Shown here one piece after another: positions 63,143 through 64,000 of a stretch of 64,000 nt of DNA. Positions within the stretch are counted from its first letter, which is position 1. Each line of letters starts with the position of its first letter. Below the pieces are notes generated by a model. The model ran no database searches and had not been told where the DNA came from. It was given only the letters and a program-made list of their open reading frames with translations. Made by a program: the position numbers and the translations under genes. The stretch lies in the NCBI RefSeq assembly GCF_013375535.1, contig NZ_JABXJG010000001.1, positions 2,646,001 to 2,710,000 of the forward strand, given 5' to 3'. This DNA is from Sphingobium sp. 15-1. Lineage in GTDB: Bacteria; Pseudomonadota; Alphaproteobacteria; Sphingomonadales; Sphingomonadaceae.

Positions 63143-63862
63143 TCACCGCTGCGCCTCCAGCTCGCGGCTCAGCGTCGAATAGAAATTGTCGGCAAAGCGC
63201 GTCAGCCCGGACTCCATCCGGTTGATGCCATGGCTGAAGCGGTTGTAGGCGATCACCGCCGGGATCGCCGCGAACAGGCCGATGGCGGTGGCGAACAGCG
63301 CCTCCGCAATGCCCGGCGCCACCACCGCGAGTGAGCTGTTCTGCTCCGCCGCGATGCTGGTGAAGGCCCGCATGATCCCCCAGACCGTGCCGAACAGCCC
63401 GACGAAGGGGGCGACCGACCCGATGGTGGCCAGGATGTTCAGCCGATCCGACAGCCGGTCGACTTCCGCGCCGATGGTGCTGGTCATGGCGGTGGAGAGG
63501 CGGTCACGCGTGCCCTCGCGGTCGATCACCTTCTGCGCGGTCGACCGGCGCCATTCGGTGACGCCCGCGGCCATCACCTTGGCGGCGGGGAATTCGGCTT
63601 TGCCCCGCGCCTCGTAGAAGCGGTCTATATCCTCCGCCTTCCAGAAATCCTGTTCGAAGGCGTGGCTTTGCTTGCTCGCTTTCCGCAAGGTGAAGCTGAA
63701 GCCGATGATCATCGCCCAGGTCCAGATGCTGGCCAGCAGCAGGCCCAGCATCACCACCTTCACGACGATGTCGGCCTGAAGGAACAGGGCCAGCGGCGAA
63801 ATGGTGGCGGCTTGCGCGGCGGTGCCGACAGCAAGGCCAACGTCGGGCATCGAAAGGCTCAT
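63143..63862 (-). CDS. tolQ: TolQ (MotA/TolQ/ExbB family)
   Basis: 239 residues, three membrane helices: DIVVKVVMLGLLLASIWTWAMIIGF, then LNILATIGSVAPFVGLFGTVWGIMRAF and GIAEALFATAIGLFAAIPAVIAYNRF, the last two being the family signature. Proton channel partner of TolR. Its ATG overlaps the stop of the gene before it. Confidence 0.96.
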   Translation of the reverse strand: MSLSMPDVGLAVGTAAQAATISPLALFLQADIVVKVVMLGLLLASIWTWAMIIGFSFTLRKASKQSHAFEQDFWKAEDIDRFYEARGKAEFPAAKVMAAGVTEWRRSTAQKVIDREGTRDRLSTAMTSTIGAEVDRLSDRLNILATIGSVAPFVGLFGTVWGIMRAFTSIAAEQNSSLAVVAPGIAEALFATAIGLFAAIPAVIAYNRFSHGINRMESGLTRFADNFYSTLSRELEAQR

Positions 63863-64000
63863 GGGTTGATGTCTTCCCCTCTCATCAAACGGCTGAAAAT
63901 GTCGATCCAGGGCTTGGGTTGCCGGCGCGGGCGGCCCTGGGGCGTCAGGAAGGCGACGGAAACGGCGCCTTCGGTCAGTATTTCCCCATCGCGCATGACC
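63859..64000 (-). CDS. ybgC: YbgC-type acyl-CoA thioesterase, C-terminal part only
   Basis: The last 46 residues are present (read in frame: VMRDGEILTEGAVSVAFLTPQG...KPWIDIFSRL); the rest lies beyond the window. The position directly before tolQ, with a four-base overlap, is the normal place for ybgC, a hotdog-fold thioesterase. The call rests mainly on position plus the short sequence. Confidence 0.7.
   Translation of the reverse strand, partial: VMRDGEILTEGAVSVAFLTPQGRPRRQPKPWIDIFSRLMRGEDINP

Noticed and set aside
1..64000. Search for tRNA, rRNA and known riboswitches
   Set aside because: I saw no cloverleaf, rRNA core sequence or recognisable riboswitch consensus by eye; a covariance-model scan would be needed to be certain.

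Overview
The window is high-GC, densely packed chromosomal DNA from an alphaproteobacterium. Its gene content points to the Sphingomonadales (Sphingobium/Sphingomonas/Novosphingobium type): sphingomonad-style TonB receptors, a NodT/FUSC efflux operon, a tol-pal cluster, and a non-phosphorylating L-rhamnose pathway of the kind described in Sphingomonas. No rRNA, tRNA or CRISPR was recognised. Protein families were assigned by reading motifs and by recalled similarity, not by a database search.

Layout. (1) 0.1-11.3 kb is housekeeping: a DciA-like protein (-), mutY-nudC-pmbA-cysQ (+), an SGNH hydrolase facing an acyltransferase, an HhH membrane protein, purD facing xseA, a DUF2093 protein and an M23 peptidase. 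(2) 11.3-22.9 kb holds a TonB receptor with a palindrome-rich leader, clpB, an M28 peptidase, a double-domain M16 peptidase and a small unknown protein. (3) 23.1-28.2 kb is a tightly overlapping MarR-FUSC-DUF1656-HlyD-NodT efflux operon with a MarR-type palindrome next to the first start codon. (4) 28.2-58.6 kb is a large accessory locus for pectin, specifically rhamnogalacturonan-I. (5) 58.8-59.5 kb encodes an IclR regulator. (6) 59.7 kb to the end is the tol-pal operon ybgC(partial)-tolQ-tolR-tolA-tolB-pal on the minus strand, closed by a clear terminator.

How the pectin locus fits together. Extracytoplasmic enzymes (GH53 galactanase, two GH43-like proteins, GH35 beta-galactosidase, GH28, two CE12 acetylesterases and one more esterase) would trim side chains, acetyl groups and backbone. 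An apparently cytoplasmic GH105 would split unsaturated galacturonyl-rhamnose, with a GPH-type transporter encoded beside it. KduI-KduD process the uronate half. RhaM, RhaT, L-rhamnose dehydrogenase, a lactonase, RhmD, L-KDR dehydrogenase and a diketo-acid hydrolase take rhamnose to pyruvate plus L-lactate, and LutABC, encoded in the same locus, would oxidise the lactate. An identical 15-bp sequence (TCCATATAGTGGAAT) lies upstream of the rhmD operon and of the locus TonB receptor, with weaker relatives before other operons; this suggests one regulon, probably under an IclR protein.

The TonB receptor of the locus is split by a 1,560-bp IS110-family element flanked by CT on each side. Removing the element and one CT restores a 985-residue reading frame exactly. 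The element has about 259 bp of non-coding DNA upstream of its transposase, where a bridge RNA would be expected. Several families of hairpin repeats (REP/MITE-like) occupy gene borders throughout, including one inside the GH35 coding sequence and one between tolQ and tolR.
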